Source: Magnaporthiopsis rhizophila (lineage: Eukaryota; Ascomycota; Sordariomycetes; Magnaporthales; Magnaporthaceae). From it: a DNA stretch of 64,000 nt. The position numbers and the translations under genes are program-made. Shown piece by piece: positions 44,501-56,958 of this stretch. Numbering within the stretch: the first letter of the stretch is position 1; each line of letters opens with the position of its first letter. The stretch covers positions 62,001 through 126,000 of the forward strand of contig PYSS01000083.1 in NCBI GenBank assembly GCA_003049465.1, in the 5' to 3' direction. The notes beneath the pieces were generated by a model. The model did no database searches, was not told the origin of the DNA, and saw only the letters and a list, made by a program, of their open reading frames with translations.

Positions 44501-46808
44501 CCCTCAGTTGGCTGAGGACCATGGGCCCCTCGAACTTCCAGGCCTCCTTGGCCTCGTTGGGCTTGATACACCTGATGTAGTGGACATCGGTATTGTTGAT
44601 GGTGTTCATCAGCTCGATGAGCGAGGAGCGGAAGATGCCTCCCAGAGTCGGCTTGCGGTTCACCGCGACACCAATCTTACGACCCGCCGCGGGCTTCACA
44701 GCCGAGGTCGTCGCAGACGCCAGATCCTTCTCGCGAACAGCCGAGGCGGCCTCCAGGACCTGGCCCAGGAACTTGTTGCTCGACGCCCTGAGGACCGCCA
44801 TGTGCTCGTCTGGCACGGTATCGCGGTTCTTCTCGATGAAGCCCTCGGACTCGTACGTAACGTCGACGGCATAGTGGCAGACGGTGAAGGACGACTTTCC
44901 GAACCTGGGCTTCTTGTAAAATTTGTGCTTGTCGCCCGAGTAGTGGGTGTGCAGCTTGTTCACAAACTGCTCGTCGGCGCCCATGGGAAGCCTCGACTCC
45001 TCGTCCAGGAGCGACAGGATGCCGAGCTTGCCTTCGATCAGATCGATGCAGGGCTGGTTGTCAGAGAAGTCGATAAAGGTCCAGTCGATCTGCTCCTTCA
45101 GGTACTCCTCCTGCTCCAGCTTGAAGACGTGCTGGTTGAACTCCTGCTGCAGCTTCTCGTTGGCGTAGTTGATACAGAACTGCTCGAAAGAGTTCTTGGC
45201 GAAGTGCTCGAAACCGTAGATATCCAGGACACCAATGAAAGACTTGACTCGGTTGAGGACCTCGTCTGTGGCCAAGCTTCGGTTTATAATGTCGACAAGC
45301 CAGTCGAACAGGCTGGAGTAGATGAACTTTGCGACCGAGTCTCGCACAACGACGGCCTGGGCCTGCGTCAGATTTGAAATGATCTTTTCACCCCTAGTGA
45401 CCAGCTGCTTCTTGACGATCCACTTGGCGAACTCGGTGGCATTGATACCCAGGATGGCACAGGCGCGCTCCAGGGACGGCTCCGTGGGAGCCAGGACACT
45501 CTCCGTCCTTGACGCACCGATCTTGACGTTGCCGAGGTGGAGCAGACCTGCCAGCAGCTTGAAGATCTCCCCTTGCTGCCCCTCATCGATACCAATCGTC
45601 TTGAGCGAAGCCTTGGTGGCATGAAACTCGGCCTTGTCGTCAACGCCGTCGATGGTGGGCATGTTGCCCTGGTTCAGATACTCGAACTGCTCGACGGGCA
45701 GAAGGCCCAGCTCCTCGCGCTGCTGGTCTGTCACACCAGCCACCAGCTGGTAGAAGATGTGGTAGTTACGCTCCTTCAGCGGCTGGAAGTTCAAACGCGA
45801 CCGCTCGAGCAGATAGGTCCTGATCTTGGCGCCAATAATGTTGGTGTGGGAGTCGAACATGATCTCGATGTACTTTCCGAAGCGCGACGAGTTGTCGTTC
45901 CTCGTGGTTTTTGCGTTTCCGAAAGCTTCCATGATGGGGTTCGTGGCCAGGATCTGCTCTTCCGTCTCGCTCATAGACTCGGAGCCTTTTTTCGACCGTC
46001 CACCGGGGTTGTCGGGCGATTCTCTGGTGGCAAAGTACCGCATGATGTACTTAGCACTGACGGTCTTGCCAGCACCGGACTCTCCTGAGACCACGACAGT
46101 CTGGTTCTTGTTATCTCTCAACATGTCCATGAAGGCCTCCTCGGCGATGGCGAAAAGGTGGGGCGCTTGGGTTGCCCTCTGCTTCCCAGCGTAGACTTGG
46201 ACCATGCCGGGGACATAGAGCGAGTCGACACGGGCGAAAGGGTTCGCTGCTATTAGTACTATGCCCGAGTATGTGTAAATCTCCTTCTGGGCATATCGGA
46301 GGCGGATAGCTTGGAGGACTGGAGAGCGGGGCGGTCAAGGCCAGCGTTAGTCGAGGTAGGCGGCGTACGTGCAGCAGGGCGAAGGGAAGCTCGGGGATGC
46401 ATACCAGCCGGCTCGTTCAGGTGCGACAGGTTCGTCAGATCATCGCTGGCCTCGAGCATAGTCGGGTTCATCAATGGCGGTAATGCGGGGTCGGAACCGT
46501 TCTGTAGTCCCTCGAGGGAGACTTCGACATCTTTGGTCTACGCAACATGCCGCCGGACGGGGAGCGTTAGAAGCGATGGCCAATTTTTTTTTCTTTTTCT
46601 TCTCTCGGATAGAGCAAGCAGGACTATCTAGACGGGAGCGGCGGGCGGTGGGGAGAGGGGTCTGCAGACGTACCGAGCCATCCTCAAGCTTGAAGGTGAG
46701 GACCACCTTGGAGCCGTTGATCGTCTTGTTAACCACCTCGGAGGCGACCCAGCCCTCGGAGGCGTCGGGCTGCCAGGCCCTCGTCCCGACATCGTACGTC
46801 TCCGACAT
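41569..46808 (-). CDS. MYO2: class V myosin heavy chain
   Basis: Exons on the minus strand: 46808-46674, 46537-46405, 46318-42276, 42201-42128, 42040-41826 and 41741-41569; 1590 residues, close to yeast Myo2. Order: SH3-like N-terminal part (1-60), motor (about 70-770) with the P-loop GESGAGKT at 168-175, six IQ-type neck repeats (about 785-930, e.g. IQRVWRGQKQRKAF), a coiled coil (930-1080), and a DIL cargo-binding globular tail (about 1200-1530). This is the actin motor for secretory vesicles and organelles in hyphal tips. The first two introns were placed by restoring the motor sequence through LSHLNEPAVLQAIRLRYAQK. The tail introns restore QDICWMLSPNQIQKLLNQY. The acidic C-terminus ends EPIGASA. 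No lesions seen. Confidence 0.94.
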
Positions 46809-47230
46809 GTTGCGCGGATGGGGACGGCGGCGGCGGCGGCGAGACCAGGTCGGCTCGGTGCACTAGTCGTGGGGCCACGGGCGGGCTCGAGCTTTGTTGG
46901 GGGGTATTTTCCCGTGGGACTCGAGGCCCGAGAAAGCGACGGCAAGCAAATAAAGACTATCGCGACGAAGCTGCAGACGGCGGCACGGCGCGACGGCTGC
47001 TGCGGGCGAACAGGACTTTGAGCAGAGGTGCTGGGAGGCGACCTCGGCGGGCGAGACGCAGCAGGAAGGAGGGTGTCGAGTCGGGGCGGTGGCCACAAGT
47101 CAACAGTGGAGGCGGGAGCGGACAGGCGCCTCTGCGGGAGACATCCGTGTAAATTAAAAAAGCGGACACATGAAACCAGCCAAAGAGATGCTGGCCAGAA
47201 CGAAGAGAAGCAAAGGGAAACACGCAGCCC

Positions 47231-47261
<31 letters not shown>

Positions 47262-48161
47262 GGGCCGCCCCGTTGGGAGGAGGAGCAGACCACGGTGTGG
47301 ATGGTCTGTTCCAGCGTCCTTCAAAGCCAGACGAGGTGACGACGCGGTAAAAGGTGTGGTGGTGGTGTTGGTGGCAGTGAGGCAGCACAGGGAAGCAAGC
47401 GAGCGGCCGGGAGGTTATTTCACGCTGCATGTGCAGCCCACACTCGCACTGTTCAACAGCTTAGCCCGTCCTGAATCGAGGTCCGCAAGCCAGCACCTGG
47501 CACAAAAGGGGCTTCGAATTGGGAAAAAAGAAAAAAAAAAAAAAAAAAAAAGTTGAGGGTCCCCCAGCTCTGTCGGGATTGGTCTTGTGCGGGCACAGCT
47601 CCCTGGCCCAAAAGAACTGGACTGGACGGCTGGCGGGCTGATAGTGGTGGCTGCAAGGGGCAGGTGCGATTACTGTCAAGCCACACAGGTGCTGCCAAAA
47701 GAAGCTAAGCGTCCATCCCGAGTTCGTTTGTTTAGCTGTCTACATGCCCATTCAATCCTTTTTTTTTTTTTCCTTTCTTGTTTACCATTATTGTTATTAT
47801 CACTCCGTCGTGTTTCCCACCCACACGACCTCACCGCCTGTCCAGCACAGAGGTGCAACGACTGATGCACCAGCCCCGTCGTCATTGGTTCTGCGGAGTA
47901 CTGCCCTCTTGACCCCTGCTTCCCGCCACCTCAAATGCGGTTGCAGTTGGCCCGATTTCCCTCTTATTCTCTGGCCTCCCTTCCTCTTTGCTGCCCCTTC
48001 TTTTCGTTTTGGAATTGTGATTGCTTGCCTACATGGAGGTAGTCACCTTCTTGACCTTGTGCACTGACCTGGAGGCGTCCCACCTGCGACATGACCAGTC
48101 AGACAAGAAAGAAAAAAACCCCGCCAACGAGTGGGAGAGAAGCATGTCCCTCGCACGCAAC

Positions 48162-48208
<47 letters not shown>

Positions 48209-48454
48209 GAGGCATGGAAGCAATGGTAGCACCAAGTCGTTCCAAGCCCAGGAACGGTCTCGCAAGCCTCTCAACCTCAGCTGTTTTTCTTTCTGCTGCA
48301 TAGGGCCAGCGTGGAATTGTTCGCGTGCATTCGAAACTAGCATTGGACGCCCCGCCCTCCTTAGCGTCCGCATTTGGGCGACTCTGAAAAGGTCGGGATG
48401 GATCCCCCACCCCTCGTTCGATCCACTATAGAAAAGAAGAGGCTCTGATCGCCC

Positions 48455-48495
<41 letters not shown>

Positions 48496-49818
48496 NTTTT
48501 TTTTTTTTTTTTTTTTTTTTTTCTTTTCAACACCCCGGCAGCTGGGGACGCAGGGTCGTTTCGGGACTGGTGTTGCCGGCCCATTGAGGTGGCTGGTCAG
48601 TGCGAGCAAGCGACGGGCGAGCTCGTTCACCTAAATAAATAAATCGGTGAGGCCATGGCCATGTGTAGCCCGTCATTGATTACGTATAGATATTTCGATG
48701 GAATAGGAGAGTTTCCACAACACCTCCCATCACTTACCTCCTCCTAGTAGCTTTGAGGAGAGAATATATGGATCCGGACAACGGGCTCGTGGGTCTTGAG
48801 CCCGTCGGGATAGCCGCATTGCCCGTCCATCTCCCCATATTGCTGTCTCCAGCGCGTTGCCCGTCACGGAATGTGGGTTAGCCATCTGATTCGACACTTG
48901 TGCCGTGCCAGACACCTATATCATACCCGTGTATGAGCTTGTCCGGGTTGCTGGTAATGCTACGCCCTCTCTCGCCCGGGTTTATACATCTATTTATCTA
49001 TCTCGGTTGGGTGACATGCGATACTCTCCCTGGTGGTCAACGGCACAACGGGCACCTCTTTGCAGCAACAGCAACCCAGCCAGGCAAGTTTTTTGTGGCT
49101 TACAAGGTATATTTTCGCAAGCACACCGTTGGTCGCGGCGAACCTGTTTCGAAACCCCCTGGTCAATGTTGGCGGGACGCGCCATCCGATGATCCAAATC
49201 TGCCCGTGGGCCCCTGTACTTTTCAGCCTGGGATGGCGTCTCGTCCAATTTCCCGCCGGCACTGTGGTTCCCTCCCCCACGGCCTTTGCTTGCGATGGCA
49301 CCATTACCTGGAAAAATCGTCCCGCTCGGAAACAGAGCTGGGGGCAGGTTGTTTTGTCGCTGACTTCCGCGAACCCTTCAGTGTCTCCCGTCACCTCCAG
49401 CAAGCCAACCACGTGAGGACGAGCTCATTTCCTGGTCCAAGTTCCATGGTTTCTTGTCTTCTCAAAGCATAAACTCCTTCCATTTTCTGGTCTGGGTCCC
49501 CCAAGCATAAGGCTGAATATGGTTGTTGAACCATGTTATCAATAAATGCGACTTATCACTCTCCATTTTTGCTCCTCCCCTCCTTTTTGGTTCTTTCACC
49601 ACTCTCCTTTTGTAATATTCCATCCCAGTTTCTACCCAAATGCGATGTTGAATGATGGCCCGGACACAGTGATGACCCGGAAAAAAAAAGCCAAAAGATC
49701 TCCATTACCCATTACCGCAACATGGGCCGGCCCCAGCCCCTTACTCCTGTTGCCGTTTGTTTGTCTGTTTTGTTTTCCTCCCCCATGGTTCACTCACAGG
49801 CAGTTTTACGCGAGGAGA
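46809..49818. other. intergenic between myosin and PGDH genes
   Basis: Myosin promoter side and PGDH 3' side. It holds A runs (47230-47256, 47530-47550), a CA run (48164-48207) and a T-rich block with an N at 48496. No gene recognised. Confidence 0.55.
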
Positions 49819-51313
49819 TCAGAAAAGAATGCGGGTCATGATCCGTGCTAGATATATGTACCTGGTCAGTAAAACTGCTCCGTGCTGCCCACGTGGAGCT
49901 GGGGGGAGCAAAAATAGGGGGCGGCGCGTGGGTCTGTTTACAGCTGAGCGCCTCCAGGGCATCGTGGATCTCCTTGATATCGCCTTCCTTGACGTCGCTG
50001 ATGTCGGCCATCAGGTAGGCAACGTCACCCCTGCTGTCCGAAATCTGCTTGTCGACGTTGTGGTCGCCGAGGATCTCGTTGACCTTGCGCAGCACACCGG
50101 GGACGTTTTGGTGGATGTAGATGACGCGACCGTGGTTGGGCTCCTCCAGCGTCAGCGAGCGCAGGTTGACCTCGGGCAGGTTGACGCTGCCGAGAGTGAC
50201 GCCCTGGTTGATGTAGCGGACAAGAGCATCGCCGACCTCGACACCGATCGCCCGCTGGGCCTCCTCGGTGCTGCCTCCGATGTGCGGCGTCAGGATGATG
50301 TTGGACAGGGTACGCAGGTCCTCGGCCCAGGTGTTCAGCGAGGTGTTGAAGTAGTCACCGTTGGCCGCAGGCTCGTTGGGGTACACATCCAGGGCGGCGC
50401 CGGCGACCTTGCCGGCGCGCATGGCGTTGACCAGGGCAGGGATGTCGACAACGGAGCCGCGGCTCGCGTTGATCAGGTACGCGCCGTCCTTCATGTGGCT
50501 CAGCTCGTGGTTCGAGATCAAGTTCTTGGTCTCGGGCGTCTCGGGTACGTGCAGGGTCACAAAGTCGGCCTCGCCCAGCAGCTCCTGCAGGCTGGCGACC
50601 TGGCGCGCCTTGCCCAGGGCCATGAGCGTCACGACGTCGTAGTAGATGACCGACATGCCCATGGCCTCGGCCAGGACCGAGAGCTGCGAGCCGATGTGTC
50701 CATACCCGACGATGCCGAGAGTCTTACCGCGGATCTCCCAGCACTTTGCGCTGACCTTATTCCAGCTGCCGCGGTGCATCTCGCTGGAGCGATCGCCCAG
50801 CTGACGGGCCAGCGTGATGATCTCAGCGATCACCAGCTCCGCCACGCTGCGCGAGTTGGCAAAGGGAGAATTGAAGACGGCGATGCCATGGCGCGCAGCA
50901 AAGTCCAGGTCCACCTGGTTGGTGCCGATGCAGAAGCAGCCGACGACGAGGAGGTTCTTAGCCTCCCGGAGCACCTTCTCCGACAGCCTCGTCTTGGAAC
51001 GGATGCCAATGACGTGCACCTCGCGGATCTTCTCGATGAGCTGATCCTCAGGCAGAGAGGTCTTGTAGGCCTCGACTTGGTACCCCTGGTCCTTGAGGAT
51101 GTTCTGACCACTCTGGTTGACGTTTTCCAACAGGAGGATTTTGACGTCCGTGGTGTTGAACGGCTTGAGCGGCTTGGCGGTGCCTCTCCCCGGAGAGGCA
51201 AAGGCAGAACGGTTCAATGATGGTGAGAAGGTTGTCGAGGGCGATGTGGAGACGGCGACACTGGAGTGAGCATTCCTCCCTTGGTGTGAGAGGATATCCC
51301 GAGGAGCCGCCAT
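49819..51313 (-). CDS. SER33: D-3-phosphoglycerate dehydrogenase
   Basis: Exons 51313-49942 and 49847-49819 on the minus strand; 466 residues. It oxidises 3-phosphoglycerate to 3-phosphohydroxypyruvate with NAD+, the first step of serine synthesis. A ~55-residue Ser/Pro-rich lead precedes the catalytic domain (VKILLLENVNQSG). The nucleotide-binding loop is GIVGYGHIGSQ. Catalytic residues lie in the motifs INASRGSVVD (Arg), the Asp/Glu segment LDVYPNEP and ILTPHIGGST (His). A C-terminal ACT domain (GRVIYIHQNVPGVLRKVNEIL) suggests serine feedback control. The tiny last exon restores the conserved end ALSSRIMTRILF; without it the frame runs into unrelated sequence. Confidence 0.94.
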
Positions 51314-52204
51314 TGCTGTCGGCGGGCAGCTGATGACTGCGGAGTGAGGTGAGTTAACGGTCCAAGGCCTGCCACTTGTGATCAGTCGTCCCGTTCACTT
51401 CCAGACAAGTAAGGCCTCCTAGCCGAGCCCGCGAGTGTCTCCAGGCAAGACTCTGCCGTCGCACAAACAGATGACAGTCACCGCGTATGTTAGTTTAAAG
51501 AACGAGATGGACAGCGTTTCTACCTTTGATGAGCAGAGTCACTCAATTGATAGTGGGGCCAGGTCGCAGTAGCACCCGGCTCTGCCATTGACGTAGGGCG
51601 TGATGTGCGTGCTACCCAAGGGACTGACTCATTGGTCAGAATGAATTTTTTTTTTCCTCTTCCTCTCTTTGTGGGGGTTTCTCGCATGGGATTTCATCTG
51701 TAACATCGATGAATAATTCCCCGCCGAGTATCGGAGCCGGCTTTTTGCGTGGTCAAACCCACCCGGAAAGGAGGCTCTGCTTCTGAGGCCGTGCCGTTGT
51801 CACTTACACAGAGCAGAAGCGTCTCGGGGAAAGTCCCCGCCGTGACACCACTGGCAACCAAAGAGCACTTCCCTCATAGCAGCCATTGAAGAATGCTGGA
51901 ACGAGAAAGAAGCCATCCCGATGCCTCCTGAGCTGACAGTGATTATAAAGCGTCCCATGCCTCCCCAACCTCCGACGGGTCCAGCTGGCAATAGCCTCTT
52001 ATGCTGCGGGTCCAGGGCGGGATTTGAATGATATACAACCGGACTCGGCGATCGAGCGTTGCACTCTCGTCCATCTGAGTATCGCTGAGCTTGCTAGTCA
52101 ACAAATTACGTGCCGACATGTCTTTCCTTGGCTGGACCCTGTTTTCTCTACCCATCGTGGACCCTGGAACGGCCCCTCAACGAACCCCTTGTGCCGACAC
52201 CGGG

Positions 52205-52239
<35 letters not shown>

Positions 52240-53368
52240 CCCGTCAGCACCTCGAATCACGCCAGGAGTGGCCTCGATGCCGTGTCAGACACGTGGGGTC
52301 CCACAAATAACATCAATCGAGGCTATTTGGGGTTCTAGCCAGTTTACATAGTATGAGCAGACCTCGCCCCAACAAAAAATGACAAGGCTTACGTGAACCT
52401 AATGGAGCAGAACCTCTACTCGGAATATGAGTGAAGTTGCTGGTATGGACCGTGCCCTTGTTGGTCTTCCGCCGTACCGTACCCGAGCAAAACGCCTGGT
52501 CGGCATCATGTTACCCGTTTGTTCATCCTCTTCGGGACGACTATCCGGGACTTGGGGGATGTGCAGGTCTGTACATACGGAGTCAATGAAACGGGCATCT
52601 CCGGCCGACTTTTCGCCCCACTCCCGCAGGGGCGCCGGGGTTTCTCGTCGTCGGTCCCTTTGCCGAGGACCGCCACCGTTGTTGGCTCCGGCTTCTGGTC
52701 CTTCTTTTTTTTTTTTGTTTTTTTCTTTATCAACTAAGGTAATATAGTCCTCGGCTCTAGCACATACCTTGTTGGGGTAGCGCCAATGTCAGAAATTCAC
52801 ATGCTCAACGTGCCCATCCTATCTAATTTCATAAGTAGGCAGCGATGGCTTACAACACAACGGTCAAGTCTGCGGATGGGGTTTGACTAAATATGTATAA
52901 GGTCGTTTGGAAAAACATGACATGAAAGCGATAGCCCAAGCGGATATCGCCCTCAAACCAAAACAATCCTCCGTGTATTCTTCGTCGATGCGTCATTCGA
53001 GGCGAAGAGAGCGTAGCTCGGAAACCCAAACACACTAAAAACATCGTACAGCGCCAATACCAGGTCCCAAATTGGGAGAAGCCATGTCCGCCAGAGGAAG
53101 AGGGGAAACTCGTGGGAACGGGAGACGTCTCTCCAACCAAACGGGAAACCACGAGTTTTGACCTTTTGCTCTTTTTTTTTTCTGTTCTTCCAGGCGTGAA
53201 AAATTACGGTCTATCGGGAAACCCATGCTCAAGCTATAAATCCACATAAAAAGGGGGCTGGTCTCCTCTGCCGACTATCCGCACGACAGTCGAAGTTAGT
53301 GCTGATGGCCGTGGGGGAGCGGCTGCTCCCGAAGTAGGTTGTCGCCAGCGAATGACAAGGTGGCCACT
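51314..53368. other. intergenic between PGDH and NAP1 genes
   Basis: PGDH promoter and NAP1 3' side. An A run of about 33 lies at 52207-52239. A weak tRNA-like stretch at ~52010-52095 was rejected. No gene recognised. Confidence 0.55.
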
Positions 53369-54974
53369 CTAGCTCTGCTTGCACTCGGCAGCCTCCTGTT
53401 TCGGCTTGGAGCCATCATCCTGTTGTTTTGCGAGAGGTTAGTCGTCGACTTGTACACAGTCGGGAGAAATGGGGTGCTCGGAAACTTACATCATCATCGT
53501 CCGACTCGTCCTCGTCGTCGTGGTCTTCACTCATGTCATCCTCGTCATCATCCTCGTCGAACTCATCCTCAAGGTCCTCCTCTTCCATCTGCTCATAGGC
53601 AAGTGCCTCGCCGGTGAACCAATCGATAGCCCGAGGGATAAGCTTCTCCTTTATATCTTCGCCGAGCTGGTAGTCAAGCTCAAGGCGGTCCTCGATGTCC
53701 GAGGCCGCATCCTCATCGTCGTCGGTAGGGGCCTTCGGAGGGGAGAAGAAGTTGAAGAAGGACTCGGTGGGCACAATCTTCTTGACAGTGCGTGTTTGCT
53801 TGGTGTCTAGAGGCGAAGGCGTTAGCAGAAGTCAGACAAGGACCGAAAACAAAGCGTGCTGCGACTTACTCTTGTTGCGCTGCTTCTTGGACTCGATGCG
53901 GACAGTCAGGTCCTTGTCGGTCTTCCAGTCGATCTTGTCACCCTCAGCGTGGTCATAGATGAAATCGCCGCCGTAGCCGGACTCGTTCTGGTAGAAGTAA
54001 GTCTTGGAGATGGTCTTGTTGGTGAAAAACTCGTTCTCCGCAAACTCGAAGATAAGGCGGAAACCAGGCTTGTCGAGGTACTCCATCCGGATGTCGGTGA
54101 TGTGCTTAAGAGCCTGCTCATCGCGGTCGGTGATCATCTCGGCCAGGGAAATTTGGTTCTTCATGGCCGAAAGCCAGAACTCTGGGATGCCGGCGACGTT
54201 CGAGTCGGCCGAGCTGGCGCCGGCATCGGCCGACTTCTCGGCCGACTTCTCAGCCGCGGGCTTCTCCTCCTTCTCATCCTCATCGTCCTGCTCACCGGCC
54301 TCGACCTCGGCGTCTGTAGGCTCGGACTTGCCGTTGATGATGGCGGCACGCTTCTCGTATAGAGGGGTGAACTTGGCAAAGTACTTCTTCTCGAGCTGGA
54401 GAACCTCCTCCTGGAACTCGGCCTCGAGCTTGGAGTGGTCCTTCTGGATTCCCTTGAGACCGGCGACGCGGCGCTTGATATGCGGGGGCAGCGACTCGAT
54501 GTAGCCCGAAGAGCGACCAATGAGTCCGCCCAGGCGGCCCTGGATCATCTCGACGAGTTTGGGGTTTTGGGCGAAGATGGAGGCGGCAGTAAGCTCCTCT
54601 ACGGGGTAAAACCATGTAAGTGACCAGACAGACAGACACAGATGTAGGGAAAGGAATGCTGGAGCCAGCATGGTGAAGCCCAGGCCGTTTGGGAATAAAG
54701 AACTCGCCAGCCGAGGCGAGAGGCGGGAAGGTTTTTGAGGCCGAGTGTCAGCGGAGGACAAACGAACCTTCCTTGATGCTGGCGACATTTGGCTGTTGGG
54801 CGTGCGAGGTGATGGGCGCGGTGTTCAGAGGGGTGTTCTGAGGAGTACTGTTTGTTTGTTGCACAGCAGGGCGTCAGCAGGCAGTTATCGCGACAACGGG
54901 CTTCAGGCGCAGAAAAGGTCAAGCACTCACGGCGCGACCGGGTCGGCACGCTTGTTGGGGATCGGCTCGGCCAT
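53369..54974 (-). CDS. NAP1: nucleosome assembly protein NAP1
   Basis: Five exons on the minus strand: 54974-54931, 54847-54768, 54598-53870, 53806-53490 and 53419-53369; 406 residues. It is a histone H2A-H2B chaperone that also shuttles to the cytoplasm. The order is a disordered N-terminus, the long dimerisation helix (HSKLEAEFQEEVLQLEKKY), a Glu/Ala-rich insert, the NAP core (IPEFWLSAMKNQISLAEMIT, FRLIFEFAENEFFTN) and SFFNFFSPP. An acidic tail of Asp/Glu follows (EEEDLEDEFDEDDDEDD). The last exon ends Cys-Lys-Gln-Ser, a CaaX-like box comparable to the CKQQ of vertebrate NAP1L1, suggesting farnesylation. The first two exons are short and were joined by phase and donor/acceptor quality. Confidence 0.92.
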
Positions 54975-56958
54975 GGCTGCGAGCTGAGCACGACCGACGG
55001 GATAGCTGAATATTCTGGTCGAGATCCTCTGGTCCCAGGCGCTGTGACTTGCTTAAGAGTCTGTGCGATATCAGGCAGCTGAGCGAATGAGAGTGTCGGC
55101 GTGGATTTGTGGGAGAGAAGGTTGTTGGGTTTGGTCTTTTCGGGAGGAAAAAGATCAAGTGGTGGAAGTGGGAATGGCGGGGTCGCAGCAGATACCGCCC
55201 TATGATTGTTGATTGGGAAATTTCTATTCTGGCCTAGCGACCCGACCCAACTTTGTGACCGCAGCAGCGCTTCTGTTGAGGCGACGGGACCCTGGACGGA
55301 CACTGCACCGGATTGGTCAGTGCAGCAAGTTTGTGCTTCGTTTGCTCACTCGATCGGTCTGAAATGTTCTTTTTTTCTGCCGTTTTTTTTTTTCTTCATT
55401 TTTTTTCTTTGCCTCATGGTCGCCGTTTGACAAAAACTTTCACTAAAATCGCCACAACTGACACCGCGCAAATGTACATGTATAAGTTGGGTGTACCTAT
55501 TACTTCAGGTACACTCTAACCTAGCACCGTCCCCATCTGGCATCGCTTCCAACCATTATGAGCCGTCATCCATATATTTACGGCCTACCAGATTTGCCTC
55601 TATCATCATGATCCAACTTTTTTTTTTTTTTTTTCTCGTCCCCTCTTTCCCTTGTCTCTAGTGCCGGGATCTGCCCATGGGCTGGTGTGGGCCATGCTCG
55701 CCGATGCCCGCCACCCGCCATTCGAAGCCGCTCGGCCGACAGCGTAGCGGTGAGTGTGCACAGTTTGCAGTGGAGTTCGGGACGTTTGCGTGTCTGGCCT
55801 GGGGCAGGCGGCATCGTCGGGTTGGCGGAGGCGAAAAGCGTGGTCGCTCACCAAAGGTTCTGGTCCCCTGACAACGTGCAAATCTCGTCGAATCATGACT
55901 CAACCCAACTCATGCGCATGCCGTCCAAAGGTGGGGGTCCGCTGCTGTTCTCGATGCATGGTTCATCTTGCTGCTGCCCGTGACTTGGAACGAAGTGACC
56001 GAAGACCAAAGGCTGTCACCGCCATCTAAACGCGTAATTGCTCCGCGGCTATCCGAGATCAACCGGAATATCTGCCGGCTGGCCACTGATATAGAGGCAC
56101 TCGCGGCAGCCGGATCGCCGATGCTTGCGAGGCTCGGCTGGACTACGCATTTCTTGATACCACACAAGCACCCGAGTCTCCACTAGGAGAGCACTGCGTT
56201 CGCTTCGATCTAGACGTTCGAGCCCGGTCTGTTGGAATGATCATGGGCTGCATCCTGCAGTCTGGACCCCCGTCCATATTGCCGGTATCCGGAATTGCGG
56301 AAGTCGGCCTGGAGCTAGCTCGACTGAAAGCAGGGAGATGGAGGTGATTCTGAGGGTAAGTTTGAGTTGCTGATTATTATATTACGATACTTCTGGGCGG
56401 TGCTGTAGAAACTGCTATTACCCCTCTTCAATAAACCGGACTTCTGGTGCAGATTCTTCAGTTGTTCCATCCGAACATTGGCGGCTTCCATGCAGGACGT
56501 TGGCCAGCAGGCGAGCACCAATGGAGCATCGGTTACTGCCCGAGTGTGCTGTGCCTTCCGTGCTGACAGGGGGACCCTCAGAGTCTGGGGCCCCTTTCAC
56601 CAGCTACCCCACGACGTCATACCCGCGCTCCAGCCGCGCCTCTCTGGGGAAAAAGGCGCCCTGTCGTGTCTTGCCGAAACGAGTCGTTGCATCGAGCGCC
56701 ACACGTGGTAAAGAGCTGGACTGAGCCGCACGCCTTCGCACACTACAATGATCTTTTACCCCCTAACGCGTCAATGCCATCTAACCTCGCACCGTCCCGA
56801 CTCGGGAGCACCTAAACCTTCATTGCTGCAGCGAGGTAGGGTGCCACCTCACCTCTGGGAAGAGCTGTCCATATCCACTTTGGCGCGGTTGCTTCCATGC
56901 CACGGCTACGCACCACCCAATTGATCCCCAACACCGACGGCTAGCACGCGCCGCGACC
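54975..56958. other. divergent intergenic region, NAP1 and P5B ATPase
   Basis: Shared upstream region of two divergent genes. It has a T run near 55619-55634 and scattered open frames with no family match. No gene recognised. Confidence 0.55.

Noticed and set aside
42195..45377. 1060-codon open frame antisense to the myosin gene
   Set aside because: It mirrors the long myosin exon. GC-rich third positions and few TTA/CTA/TCA codons on the sense strand leave the antisense open. Its Leu/Val/Arg/Asp-rich sequence matches no family.
49757..51220. 487-codon open frame antisense to the phosphoglycerate dehydrogenase gene
   Set aside because: Codon-bias shadow of a clearly identified gene, with no independent homology.
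52010..52095. tRNA-like stretch on the minus strand with A-box-like TACTCAGATGG and B-box-like CATTCAAATCC
   Set aside because: Box spacing is about right, but neither the acceptor nor the T stem pairs and the anticodon loop lacks the invariant T. At most it is a tRNA relic.
52010..52240. SINE with tRNA head and A tail
   Set aside because: The tRNA-like boxes are on the minus strand while the A run is on the plus strand, so the order is wrong for a SINE; no target-site duplication is evident.
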